64,000 bases of DNA from Gymnopus androsaceus JB14 (lineage: Eukaryota; Basidiomycota; Agaricomycetes; Agaricales; Omphalotaceae). The position numbers and the translations under genes were made by a program. Below, piece after piece: positions 36,826-47,816 of the stretch (the first letter of the stretch is position 1; every line of letters starts with the position of its first letter). The notes under the pieces are model-generated. The model made no database searches and was not told where the DNA came from. It was given only the letters and a program-made list of their open reading frames with translations. The stretch spans positions 64,624 to 128,623 of the forward strand of contig ML769424.1 of the NCBI GenBank assembly GCA_009733575.1. Reading direction: 5' to 3'.

Positions 36826-37522
36826 GAACTTAGATTCACTCCATGTTTGAGTATTATGCATATGAAGGATTCGGGTTCAGTATTCTGATTGGCAATTACA
36901 CATTATGTATCGATTAGTAGTATTTAAACTTGAAACAGGGCCCTCTAACAAAGTTTCTTGCTTTTATCTCAAGAGGTGCTTACTTTTCACCGCCCTCTTA
37001 GATTGCTCTTAAAAGAATTGAAAGAGTATTGGGTATGAAGAAATGCAGATTGGATGGAGATAGAACATTGGAAAGTGAATTCCACTGAACAAAATCACAA
37101 TTCCCGCAGAAAACGCAAGAGAAACTCAATGATGGATTTCTAAGCTGAATTAAGCATCTCAACAAGCTCAAACGACACACATATTCACGCAGAAAACGCA
37201 AGAGAGAACAATCAATTGAAAAGATGATAACAAATACAGTAAGAAAAGGGTATATGGTACTAGATTCATGGTATTCGCCCACATGCGACGTGCAATCTGG
37301 AAAGGAGGTAACGAGTCAGAATCAGATTTGTTCAGAGCATTAAGCGGGGAAAGCAACTTACTTCGTCTGCATGAAGGCATCAATTAGTGATGCATCTCCG
37401 GGAACTGCAAGCGTCCCGCGGGGGAGTCGGCTTGGGTAAAAGAAATAAGCTGTGAGGTTGTAAGGTCCCTTTGGGAGATGCTTGTCCTTGCCCCTTGTGT
37501 GGTCAAGCTCGACACACACACA

Positions 37523-38120
37523 TCAACCCTTAAAATCTGCCCACAATTTGAGGACGAGCTTCTTTGAAGCCTTGCTCGCGAATCGCGCTACTTTGGTAAA
37601 AGAATTGGGAGCAGAACATTTGGATTTAGGGATAATTTGCGACGCAGGGATGATGATGGAGGTTTGCATTGTCGAAGTTAGACGACAGCAGATCGGCCGT
37701 AGGGGTCGAGCGATGGACTTGGGTCGATGAAGGACAATCGCGTTATGGAACAGCGAGTCGGAGATACTGGATCTCCGAGCTTTACGAGACTCCTTCTTGT
37801 CCTCTAACGACGATACCGGAGTCTCGTTCACCAAGGTAGAGGTGGTGGACTCGACGGTAGAAATCGAGGCGATGGAGCCGCGGCGACTCGAACGCTTGAT
37901 GAGCTTGCGCTCTGGCATCGGTGCCGCAAACGGGAACATCCAGATCACGACGATTGAAGCAAGGCTCTGAAAGAAGCACATATAAGCCAAAGCATGAGAT
38001 GAAAGTCGAGAAGATACTCACAATGATGAAGCCAATGCTGTAGCTGAAGCTGCACCACGTCAGCATGAAAGAGCTGAGCACTCGAGACGAAGAAGCAGAG
38101 TTGATTATGATAGTAGACAT
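37523..38120 (-). CDS. Small single-span membrane protein, copy 1
   Basis: A paralogue of the gene at 31923-32514, starting MSTIIINSASSSRVLSSFML at 38120. It has the same intron before CLASIVVIWMFPFAAPMPER and the same Ser-rich and basic tail. It lacks six codons near the C-terminus relative to the other copies (the KMSSQ region) and reads through to LVLKLWADFKG. It lies downstream of and convergent with the P450. TATA-like tataaaaa about 40 bp upstream. Function unknown. Confidence 0.62.
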
Positions 38121-38614
38121 TGTTTAAGCATTAAGGCTCATTGTCCGAGCCTGAAGGGTTTTTATAGGCCACTATGGTGTCTATGATCACTTAGGGGCTG
38201 CAAAGGGAGGCAGGAGTAGTAGTGAGTCTTATTCGTCTCTAGTTGCGCCATACTCTTGATATCATAAGACAGTTTTTGGTATCTAAATGTAGAGTGAACT
38301 TGCTTTTTTTTTACCAAGCAAGTCCGAAGGAGAGCCGAGGGTAACGAAGCACAGGAAGAAAGAAGGAAAGAGACGCGTCGAATTTTGCACAGCCCATAAC
38401 GTCGTTCCCAGACATGTGACGGCGGTGCTCTCGGCGAGTCTCAGACTCGTCTTAGACCCCAGTTCTCGAGGGACACTCTTTTAAAGGACTTGCGAAAAAA
38501 TATAATTAAATTTCGTATGTACAACCAATTTCTCAACTGCCATTTCACCATTACGCCGAGTCTACATCTATTGTATCTATTAGTCTGTTTTCATGGCTAG
38601 CTATGAACTGAGTA

Positions 38615-38668
38615 TTAGTTAATAATCATCTATTCCTGACCAGCACCATCCACCAGCTTCTCTCCCAA
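38615..38668 (-). pseudogene. 3' stub of a delta-12-type desaturase gene
   Basis: The minus strand reads EKLVDGAGQE, a stop, then MIIN and a stop, matching the C-terminus of the desaturase at 55519 (EKPVDGAGQEEMIIN). Nothing of the rest of the gene is present: homology ends at 38668 where the MITE starts. It marks the right breakpoint of the duplication. Confidence 0.8.
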
Positions 38669-38669
38669 T

Positions 38670-39224
38670 CCAGAAGCAAACCCAGAAGCGAAAAATTCCA
38701 AGGAAATTGATATATTCAGGGCAGTTTTGCATAGTTTCTCTTGATTCTTTTTTTTCTATAGGTTGTATAATATGCAAGGACTACGATCTGATTTTATCAG
38801 AATTTTCGAGGGCCTAAAAATGGCATCATAAATGAATTCATCTTTTGCTGCCAAACCTGCCAAAAATCCAGAAGCAAAACTTTGGGCTAATTGGGCCTCT
38901 ACATATCCGCATCCCTTCGGGATTGCTTGTAGCATGGCTTTGCATGCTCATAGAGTAGATTGAATCTATTGTATGCCCAAAAATACCACAGATTTCATGG
39001 TACAATTCATAATATTTCAAAAACTGAGAAAAATTGCATTTTTGGCATAGTGTTCATATATGATCATATTATAATGGATTTATTATATCTAAGCTATGCT
39101 AGTCATATCCAGAAACCCTTCTAGAGGTTGTATAAAAAAAACTGCACCCTAAAACACAATCTATATGACTCAAATATCAAATATTTTGCTTCTGGGTATT
39201 TTTTGCTTCTGGGTTTGCTTCTGT
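38670..39224. mobile_element. MITE with CAGAAGCAAACCCAGAAGC ends at the duplication breakpoint
   Basis: The left end is ccagaagcaaacccagaagc (38669-38688) and the right end is its near-exact complement (39205-39223), each followed inward by a run of A or T (aaaaatt / attttttt). Extra ccagaagcaaa words occur inside (38868 and 39188-39198). The roughly 515-bp interior is AT-rich with no coding capacity. No target duplication could be defined, possibly because the insertion lies at a rearrangement junction. Superfamily unassigned. Confidence 0.6.
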
Positions 39225-39315
39225 CCATATGTAACTATTTCCTTTTCCATCCTGGCAATAATCATGAGCTCAAACACTTGTCAGCACCATTCAAGTCCTT
39301 TGGCTGATAACCAGG

Positions 39316-40014
39316 CATCACATCAGCACAACCTAGGTGGAGGTCATAGCAACTCATAGCATATCATAGCAGCCATAGTGCTCCAGAACTATGGAGTGCG
39401 TGCTATGAACTCCTGTGGGATTGCCGCAAATTTGAGTGAGCTGTCATCTGCCATCACTGTTTGACAGCTGTCATTTTCTCCCGTGAACACTATATAAGAA
39501 CCAATGCACCATTGCAGCTTCGACAAGTTCTGTTTTTTTCTTCCAAGTCAGCAATCCTGAGCCGCTTTAGTTTGGACATCACGGTAAGTAGCCTCATTCA
39601 AGCCTTCAATGTCTGTTTGATGTCTTGGCAGCATGAGCGCCATTACTTCTGATTTTACAGATAGTTATATTAGTTTCGGAATCGTTCTACTAGTTTTGCT
39701 ACTACCATATTAATTGTCCTACTGTACTACTAATGACAGCAATAATATGATATGATTCCATGATTATTTTCATCCTGTTTTTGTCTTGCCAAGAGCCAAC
39801 AAAACAATTCAAAATACTAATATATTTTGAATTGAATAGAGCCTGACAGATGGTGTTCCCGTGAAATCCATAGCAATCCATAGCAATCCATAGCACTCCA
39901 TAGCACTCCATAGTTCTGGACAGAGGGCTACCTTGCTATGGCTGCTATGGGTGCTATGAGTGCTGTACAGAACTGTCCAGTTCTGTACAGTACACCCAGG
40001 TTTTGCTGATGCAC
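39316..40014. mobile_element. MITE-like inverted-repeat element rich in CATAGC words
   Basis: The left arm 39316-39415 and right arm about 39860-40014 are diverged inverted repeats. Shared words include gcatca..atcagcacaacctaggtg, catagcagccatag and ccagaactatggagtgc. The right arm is longer and includes an extra palindromic block (gtacagaactgtccagttctgtac at about 39964-39987). The middle is AT-rich. No transposase or clear target duplication. Confidence 0.5.
39865..39914. repeat. Short tandem repeat, 10-bp unit (atccatagca) x5
   Basis: Five consecutive units atccatagca (two with an initial c), lying in the right arm of the CATAGC element. Probably slippage within the arm. Confidence 0.7.
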
Positions 40015-40848
40015 ACCAAAAACTAACACTCAAATAGTTGTCAAACAGCAAGTGAGACCAAATGGTGAAATCACATTACTAACCAAGTGTAGTGCTTTGT
40101 GGGATGAGACAGATGTAGAGAAGCTTAGTATTGTCAGTGAGACAGTGAAGCAGTAGTATGCAGAGCAATAGGGACTACAGGAGAACTGCTACAGCTTATA
40201 TACTAATTGACTGTAAAACTATACAGTACCCTAAATCTAATAATAGGTACAGTATTGGTAATTGTCCATGCATACAATGGTCACTACAATGTGATGTATG
40301 TATATACACCAGCAGTTGATATCCTAGCTATAATCACATGTATGTAACTAGCAAATGACACTAATCAAATGATATCAATACATAGTAATGTGATTTTGGT
40401 GATTGGTAAGCCAATGTTGAATATCATGGTACAAAGTACCTGATCATGTCTCCATGATTGCAAGCACATCTTTCAACAATTGTAAGGGTAATGAGGAGTG
40501 AGCAAGATCTGGACTAGACCTGACGTAGGCAGATTGGTTGCAGTTCATTTTGAACTTTTGATTTTCTTGAAAAATATTTTTTGATCACGCTCTCAGAACT
40601 CACCCGGGCACCATTTCTGTACCTAGCTTTTTGTACTATTAGTGACCCTCTTATCATTGGTATGACTTTGAATGGAGCCAGACGATATCAGATATGAGAT
40701 TATATTCCTATTTTCTCTATATACTTTCAGACTATATACATAGGTATAACAATAGTGGGAATGAGGAGTGCTAAGTATAAAGCACTGAGAATGAATACAA
40801 AACTTTGAGTTACACAAGCGAAGCAAGGTGAGTCACTGCATTTTACTA
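40015..40848. other. AT-rich spacer without a recognisable gene
   Basis: About 830 bp between the CATAGC element and the minus-strand coding block. Very AT-rich, with only short open frames. Confidence 0.4.
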
Positions 40849-41622
40849 CTATCCAAATAGGCTGCTGGACCAATCATCATCTTGTCCAAGATCATATGGC
40901 CCAGGAGACTGCGGTTGGGAAGGTGAGAGAGTCGTTAAAAAGGTAACAGGAAGTGTAACGGGACAACAGCTCTTGGGTCTGGTGTTCTCAAGGAATGAAA
41001 CAAGATCGACCCACAATAGATCCATATTTGCTTCCAAGAGTCCATTAGATGAAGCAGCAGTGTTAAACAGTTTTTTGTGACAACGGAACATTCCTGACAC
41101 TAGAAGCTTTACCCCAGAGAATGCCGATAGGAAGGATTGCTCCTTGAGAGCTGGGTCTTGCATCAGGATTACCTGAGGCATGCCTACCATAAATTCTCGA
41201 ACGGTAAAATCCTTTGGCCATTGTCGCCAGGGTCTCTGGGATGTGCCAAACGGTGGTGGAGTAGAAATCATACTATGAAGTAGATTCTCTGATACAACAT
41301 CTTCATCAAGGCCAGGACAATCCATGATCCGTTGTCCAGCAATTCCAGAAGGAAGTGTGCAATACAGGAGCATACTCAAGAATGGAATGATTTGAGTGGT
41401 AGTGATACCATGAAATTGCCATTGGCCTGTCATCACCTCATAAGTGGCAATGAGTGCTGAGGGATCACCATGCATGACTTGGTTGGCAAATGGTTGGCAC
41501 TGCTCAATGCAGAAGAGTGGAAATGTGTCGCAGTAAACGGGAATTACAATGGGATTTCCTCCTGGCTGGTATAACATATTAGTAACATGCATCTCCATGT
41601 AATCAACTGAAACGCACCACAT
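40849..41622 (-). CDS. Unrecognised 257-codon frame downstream of the integrase-like gene
   Basis: A long intron-free open frame starting MWCVSVDYMEMHVTNMLYQP and ending DLGQDDDWSSSLFG. Composition looks coding. No motif is recognised. It lies 314 bp beyond the stop of the integrase-like gene on the same strand and could be a companion gene of the same element or its downstream exon. Confidence 0.45.
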   Translation of the reverse strand: MWCVSVDYMEMHVTNMLYQPGGNPIVIPVYCDTFPLFCIEQCQPFANQVMHGDPSALIATYEVMTGQWQFHGITTTQIIPFLSMLLYCTLPSGIAGQRIMDCPGLDEDVVSENLLHSMISTPPPFGTSQRPWRQWPKDFTVREFMVGMPQVILMQDPALKEQSFLSAFSGVKLLVSGMFRCHKKLFNTAASSNGLLEANMDLLWVDLVSFLENTRPKSCCPVTLPVTFLTTLSPSQPQSPGPYDLGQDDDWSSSLFG

Positions 41623-41935
41623 TCCAGATTTTGACCATAACAGTCTTCTGCATCCTCTCCTCTAGAGGAGTGTTCAGAACCTCCATTAATAAAGTTATGG
41701 TTCAGTTTGACCATACGCGTTCAATGTTTAGACCCTGCATGTCACCATGGATACCACCCACAAAAATCCAAAGGACCATGTTGCATGGGCGCTTCGTTAC
41801 TTAGTATGGCATTGGACAATACAAACGACAAAGTTCAAAACGGCAATTGAAAGACAATATGTACAATGAATTAAGTAGCGAGTTAGGTCATTTACTTTAT
41901 GCAATAGTTTGAAGTATACATAAAGTGAAACTATT

Positions 41936-43221
41936 TCACTGTCCTAGCAGAGCAGCCATGTCAACAAATATCTGCCATCCATTTGTATGAGTCAGTTCCA
42001 GTGAACCAAGTTGACTGTAAGCTCCTTGTGCTGCAGTATCAAACTCATCTGAAACCCAATGGAAACATTCTGCTCTGGATCGTGGTATTGTCTGCCGCAA
42101 AGCCTCAATATCCTGCAAATCAACTGGTGTTCCGCAATTTCTGAGACCATATGTTGCGGGAAAGTCAAAAATGATATTCGGTGCCACGCCAGATGGCAGG
42201 TTGGACTTCTTTTGAATGCGGGTTTTATGGTTGTTCCAGTATTCAATGAACTCATTGACACCTGCCTGAACAATCTTTGGCCAAATCCAGTGGAACAAGT
42301 TGCTGAGAATTTATAAAGATGAGCACATGCAGAAAATCAAAAAGAGTTGGCACCTACATATGAAGTTGATTTCCGACTGCAAAGTAGCCTTGTGAGCGAC
42401 CAAGCTCAATGACTTGATAGAGAGTAGTGCCATGGAATCTCAGCCAGTGGTTCCATGATCCTTCAATAACAACATTCTTCGTGCTAGGAAGGGCAAAAAA
42501 TGCTGCAGTCTTGTTCCGTGGTTGATACTTTTGTCTAGGAATGCAGTCAGATACACAGCTACATTGATACATTTGAGAATGGAAAGACAAACGTAAGTGC
42601 TGTATGGCATGCAAACATTTCACCGGTCTCGCTTCCTCCATCTACTGTAAGCTGCTCACATATCACTAGAAATGAAAAAGTCAGCAAGCCAATTAATTGT
42701 GATTTACTTACTCACTTCCATACTCCGTGACAAAGTCAAGATAAATATGGCCAATAGTAGAGGAGCAACGAGTGTTTGGGACAAAAATGTCATGAAGGAC
42801 TTTTCCAGATGAATGGCACTGCATGCCATACATGTCAATGTTTACAGAACCCAGACAAAGAGCTTTTGAGTTAAGTTTCTCATGGCCATCACAATGCACC
42901 TCTTGGAACACCCCAGATCCTATTACAAGATGCCCTCGTAGCCTCTTAGTATGCTTACCAGGAAAACGGCTTTCAGTGCCATGTGGGAAGTTGGCCTTCA
43001 TGACTTTTTGAACTGTATCTCTAGTTAACTTGTTAGAGAAGCAAAAAGGATGGCATAACATGCATAGACACACCATGGTATAAAGATGTTGTTTGTCTAA
43101 CACATGGTCTGCTGGATAGTTGAGGGACCATTGCGACCTCCAATATCTCCAGCGACAGCAGTTGAAATTGCAGTTGTAGCAACTGGGAGAGGTGGTGGCT
43201 TGCATACTGTTTGCACAGCAT
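41936..43221 (-). CDS. Integrase-core (DDE-type) protein, mobile-element or domesticated
   Basis: Resembles the integrase-core proteins common in basidiomycete genomes. Pieces: KLTRDTVQKVMKANFPHG and ESRFPGKHTKRLRG, then the first acidic motif FQEVHCDGHEKLNSKAL (about 42900), the second TVDGGSETGEM (about 42645) and the third NVVIEGSWNHW (about 42470), giving a plausible D-D-E set. Downstream, LFHWIWPKIVQAGVNEFIEY, NNHKTRIQKKSNLPSGVAP and the C-terminal GAYSQLGSLELTHTNGW match the family's long C-terminal region. Introns lie at about 42660-42713 and 42305-42353. One frame change follows GEM, so the copy may be decayed or affected by an indel. N-terminal exons may extend to about 43260. Divergent from the alpha-kinase gene. 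Confidence 0.62.
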
Positions 43222-43740
43222 ATTGTTGGTTTAGCTTCTTGAGTTTGGTCAGCCTTTAAACGTGAAATCCAAGTCAGTAATGAATATTGTGCAGGATTCA
43301 GAAGCAGGCATACCCTATTGTATACCCCTCCTTTGCAAGATAATTCAAATGTTCCTGGAGAGAGATTTCAATGTGCATAGTCATGAAGTAGTTTTTGGAG
43401 TTGTTTGTTGAATGGACCTTATATGAGAATCAAATTTCTGAAGTACTGAGCATTCTGAAACAACTTACACATACCGTTCTCCTGACCATTTGATCCTGAA
43501 GGGTTGGGCATGGAGGACACTAATCAATGTATATTCACCACAGTATTTAAGCTTATTAGATAAGTGCTCATGCCATCAGTATGCATGAGCATGGCATGTG
43601 CATGGTGGCATATAGCAAGAGCGCTGCATTGTCATGGGCTTGATTGCATATTATATACTGTATGTACTTAAACTGGGGACAATAAGTGAATAGCTACCTG
43701 TTTCGCTCGTATCTGACTTGGGATCCATCATTCGTTCAAC

Positions 43741-46178
43741 ATGTCTGGTCTAGACATCAGACTCTGTCATTCATCTTCACACCCTAGCTATTGCTGTTGC
43801 CGAACCTATCCCAACAAAAACTATGAAGGTCTCTGTGCACACTGCTTAGAGCTGTTTGATCTAGCTTCCAGTGGACAGACAGATCTTCTAGCAAAACAAC
43901 GTGTAAGTTCTCATTGCATTTCTATGCCTACTAGTGAGTACCTTGCTGATATACTATTGTTGCTTGTACCAGGATGCCCCTCAATGTGCAGCAATAGTCT
44001 GGGTCTTGACCACTGCTAAACCTCTTTGCGGGATGTGTGACATTGCAGGTAATCAAGACGGACAATTACTTGACAACTTGGGTAGAATCTCTGATCATTT
44101 TTTGTTGCTTCAGCGCTGCCTATACCCCCTCAAGGGCGACCTGGATCAGTTGCGGATTCTATGTTTTCCACTGAAAAGATATACAAGCTATGAAAGACAC
44201 TGCTTGGACAGAAGCCATGGCTGCACAGACATTGCCAAAGACCCCTACAGCTGCTGTAAGCGCTCCAGGAGTCACATCTGCAGGAGCTGTTGGTGGAAGG
44301 CAGATCAAGGTTTTTCTTTGTCCTGAAGCTCTGAAAACAGATGCAATCAAGAAACTTGGGATTGCACAGCAATTTTTTGCTGAAACTCTGTTGTTCATTG
44401 GTACGTGCATAGAATACCGATTCAATAGTAACATTTCTAATTCTATTCTAGATTGCATTGACTACCTTCTTTGGTTCTGGAACTTATCTTGGACTGACCA
44501 ATCACAGGAGTCGCTTAAAAGGTTGCTTCATTCACTGCACTCTTTCCTACTCATATTAATGGTAAAACTAATACAGGGAGCATATCTCCATCCGATTACA
44601 TGGGAATATGGCAATTCTTCCTGGAAGTCATCTTGCAAGTCTCGGGCATTTCTACAATGTGCATGATACAATACTTCCAGCTGATCACAACAAAAGGGCT
44701 CCTTCATCTATTCAAGGTCACCTCAAGATCCCATTTATATGTCTAAACACTTTCATTGATATCGAGAGGGTATATTCTATATAGTCTATAATAACTCAGA
44801 TTCTGTCTAACTATTATATTCCTAGTTCGAGAGTGAAACTCGCTGCTCAGCCCCAGACTTTGTCAAGACAGCAAAGATGAAAAAAACGGAAAAGTGAAGT
44901 TGGCGCCAATGCCGAATCATCAACAGTACTTCTCACATCAAAAAAATCCAAAAGTATGTTCTCATAACAACCCAAGCCCACAACCGTCTGCTGATCTAGA
45001 GTTTAACTGTTTAACCCAGTATTGGCTCCTGGATCACTTGCTTCAACATGGAAACCGCGAGTTCCTCTCAGCACTACAAAGGTTTCTATTCTTGTTGGGA
45101 CTGTGTGGACCAATGAGGCATTAAACACTAATTACATCTGTTGGCCTGAACCAGCTGTTACTGCTGCAGTGGGATACCTGTGTGATGCTGAGATGGACAA
45201 TGGGTTAACTAAATTGGTGTATAAGGTATGTGGATAACGTTCTACTATGAGTATCAGTAGACTGACAATATTTCAGCTAATCTTAGATGGTTGTGAATAT
45301 GCGGCAAAGCGATTTTGGAATATTGGTAACACTGACAATTCTGTCTCAGTTGCAGAAAATCAACAAGAAGTTGAAGCTGAGGCTCTTCACCTTGCCCTTC
45401 TGGCATGCCTACTCGCTGAGTTCAAAAAGCAAGCTCAGAGGAAAAAAATCAGCATTGCCAATGGTAAGCAGATGTACTTTCAAATTGTGCAACACACATT
45501 CTTATATATCTCATCCATAGATGTCGAGGTTACTGCGCACAAGGTTGCTGTTGAAGTCATTACCAGCGATGATGCACCTTTGCCTGCCTCCGAGGTCACT
45601 GCTGAAACCTTTGCATCACTTGCAGATGGCAAGAACTCTATTACTTGGCTTCTGGAACCGTTGCGGCCCAAGACAGAAACTCAGGAATGGTCTGGCACAA
45701 ATCAACACCCCGAACATAACAGTAAGGTTGGTTCAACTCTGACTACCTTTGTCCACTTTGCCTACGAATGGACCCACAAAACAGTAGTCTTTGCTGATAT
45801 GCAGTGTAAGACAATATAGTTTCAAGATTTGATTGGAACTAAGATTGTTTCCAGCAATGATGACAGGGTCGGTGGATGGCACCTGCAATGTACTCTATGA
45901 CATCATGAGCCACACAATCGGGGGGTAAGAACAATTCATAGCAATGCTCAGGATCGTACTTATGTTTGTCTTTTAGGGACAGTGGTGTTGGCATTCAAGG
46001 TATTCAAGAATTTGTCGAACAGCACAAATGCAATCACAAATGTGTTGCATTTGGGCTTAGTTCTCTTCGCTCCATTGAACCTGGGTCAGATGAGGAAGAC
46101 CAACAGCCACATCGCCATAGTAGAATTCATTGTCATACTAGTGCCGATAGCCTTGCTAGTAGTATCAGTGGGGAGTAG
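43741..46178 (+). CDS. Alpha-kinase (MHCK/EF2K-type) protein with N-terminal Cys cluster
   Basis: Atypical Ser/Thr kinase. The N-terminus MSGLDIRLCHSSSHPSYCCC, followed by TYPNKNYEGLCAHCLELF and, in the next exon, CGMCDIA, is a cysteine cluster often seen before this kinase type. The catalytic part includes ILDGCEYAAKRFWNIG, WLLEPLRP, TLTTFVHFAYEWTHKT and VVFADMQ, then LYDIMSHTIGG, DSGVG and the zinc-binding tail QEFVEQHKCNHKCVAFGLSS, where C-x3-C is the alpha-kinase hallmark. A low-complexity linker lies between (44200-44300). At least six introns. One base appears missing near 44190. The end at 46178 follows one frame after the last motif. Confidence 0.65.
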
Positions 46179-47399
46179 TTTGTTCAATATGTCAGTGCAA
46201 TGCTCCAGTACAGTACAGTATCACAGTATGTCTATGTAAATAAATCAGAAATTACAAGTTTAAAAGTTTTCATATTGGGATTGTTCAATCCCTGAGGATT
46301 GTACACTCCAGATATGGTATATCTTATCTGTGAAAAGAAAAGGGGCAATAGCGGCATTATATCTCTGGTTGCTTCCCTCTTCCTCATCATCTCTGTATCT
46401 CTCTCATGCACTAGCCTGGCTAGTTTAATCATCACTGAATCGATGCTTGATTGATTCTGGTAATAATTTCTGACAAGGTGCTTAAGTCTTGTCAGGAATC
46501 GTTACCGCAATGACGTGGCATGGATACAAGCCGAAATGAGGAAAATATATAGGTGATATTCGGGATTTCTCGGTTATATACCCCCTATATACCCCCTGTA
46601 CTACCTTGCGAGAATGAACGGAGAATGAAAGTAAGAGGCAAGTTGTATGACAATCTTACCGCAATGAAACAAAAAATTCAAAAATTCAAAAGTTCAAAAC
46701 GAACTGCGACCAATCCACCTACGTCACTAGACCAGTAGAATAGATGAGATTGAAACTAAGGAATACATGAGTATCTACCTACTTTGTATACTAGAATCTT
46801 AAGCCCTATACCCAACACCCTTGGTCTAAGTACATGTGGTAGCAATGCATGAAACAATAAGGAACAGAAGTCAAGACAAAGGTAAGTAATAAGAAAGTAA
46901 TGTGTGCATTACTTTAGGATACATACAGTGTATGTATCCTATTGGCATGTTGGTCAATGATCAGACCCTAGACATGAAGTATGCAGCAGCTGATCACTTA
47001 TACATGTGGTATGAAGTCCTGTCCTAAAGCTTGTAAGTTGTGAAAGGTTGTATTGAGTGTAATGAAGTATATTTGTAATATCTGGTATGGAGCAAGCAAG
47101 CTAAATGAGTAAAGTAAACTGAGGTGAAATAGTCCGACATACCTGGTATGGAGCAAGCAAGCTAAAGGGGCTTGCTCCATCCCAGGATGGTAAGTATGCC
47201 CAATCCGGAACCTAATCAGTTGCAATGCGACACATGGTCATCAACCGCTGACATAAGTGAATAAGAACAAACAACCTGAAGAATAAACAAAGGAAAATAA
47301 AAGAAACTGATAAGAGAAAAGAAAGATAAGATGGTCAGGCCAATCATGACAAAGTTGATGATATTGAAAATCATTATACCATTGGGTTTCTTTTGTCAA
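46179..47399. other. Spacer with a 24-bp direct repeat
   Basis: No gene recognised. ctggtatggagcaagcaagc plus taaa occurs at 47082-47105 and 47143-47166, followed by an inverted gcttgctcca (47169-47178). The sequence is otherwise AT-rich, with ttatatacccccta-type words near 46574-46600. Confidence 0.4.
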
Positions 47400-47816
47400 T
47401 CTGAGCATTTTGTATGCTTAACAACATAATAGGATTAACTTTGACTAGATGGACCCTTTCAGTCACCTACACCAGTTTGAAAAAGCTTCACTATGGGCTT
47501 ACTTCTACTAGCTGCAGGAGCTTGAAGGGTATTCATAATCACCACCCTGTATGTGGGGATCATCTCCTTACTCAAGCAAAAGTGTCAATATGGGCATGCT
47601 TTCTATAGTCACAGCAGCTTGAAGGGCACTGCCATACAAGCCACCCTGTGCATTGGGATCAGCTCCATTCTCAAGCAAAAGCTTCACTATGGCCTCACTT
47701 TCCTGAATCACAGCAGCTTGAAGGGCATTGCCATAGGATTCACTATTGGCATTGGGATCAGCTCCATTCTCAAGCAATAGCCTTACTATGGGCTCACTTT
47801 CCTTAGCCACAGCAGC
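47400..47816 (-). pseudogene. Decayed continuation of the ankyrin array
   Basis: In the same frame beyond the stop at 47817 the minus strand continues AAVAKESEPIVRLLLENGAD, then two further units, to another stop at 47568. Decayed unit-like sequence (TLQAPAASRSKPIVKLF) follows in other frames to about 47450. These were once part of the ankyrin array of the NACHT gene. Confidence 0.75.

Larger units (their letters stand above)
34988..38668. repeat. Segmental duplication, left copy
   Basis: A direct repeat of 51898-55571 with high identity throughout, introns and spacers included. The left edge (tcgattgcaaag) lies inside the P450 gene. The right edge lies inside the last exon of a desaturase gene, next to the MITE at 38670. 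Confidence 0.9.
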
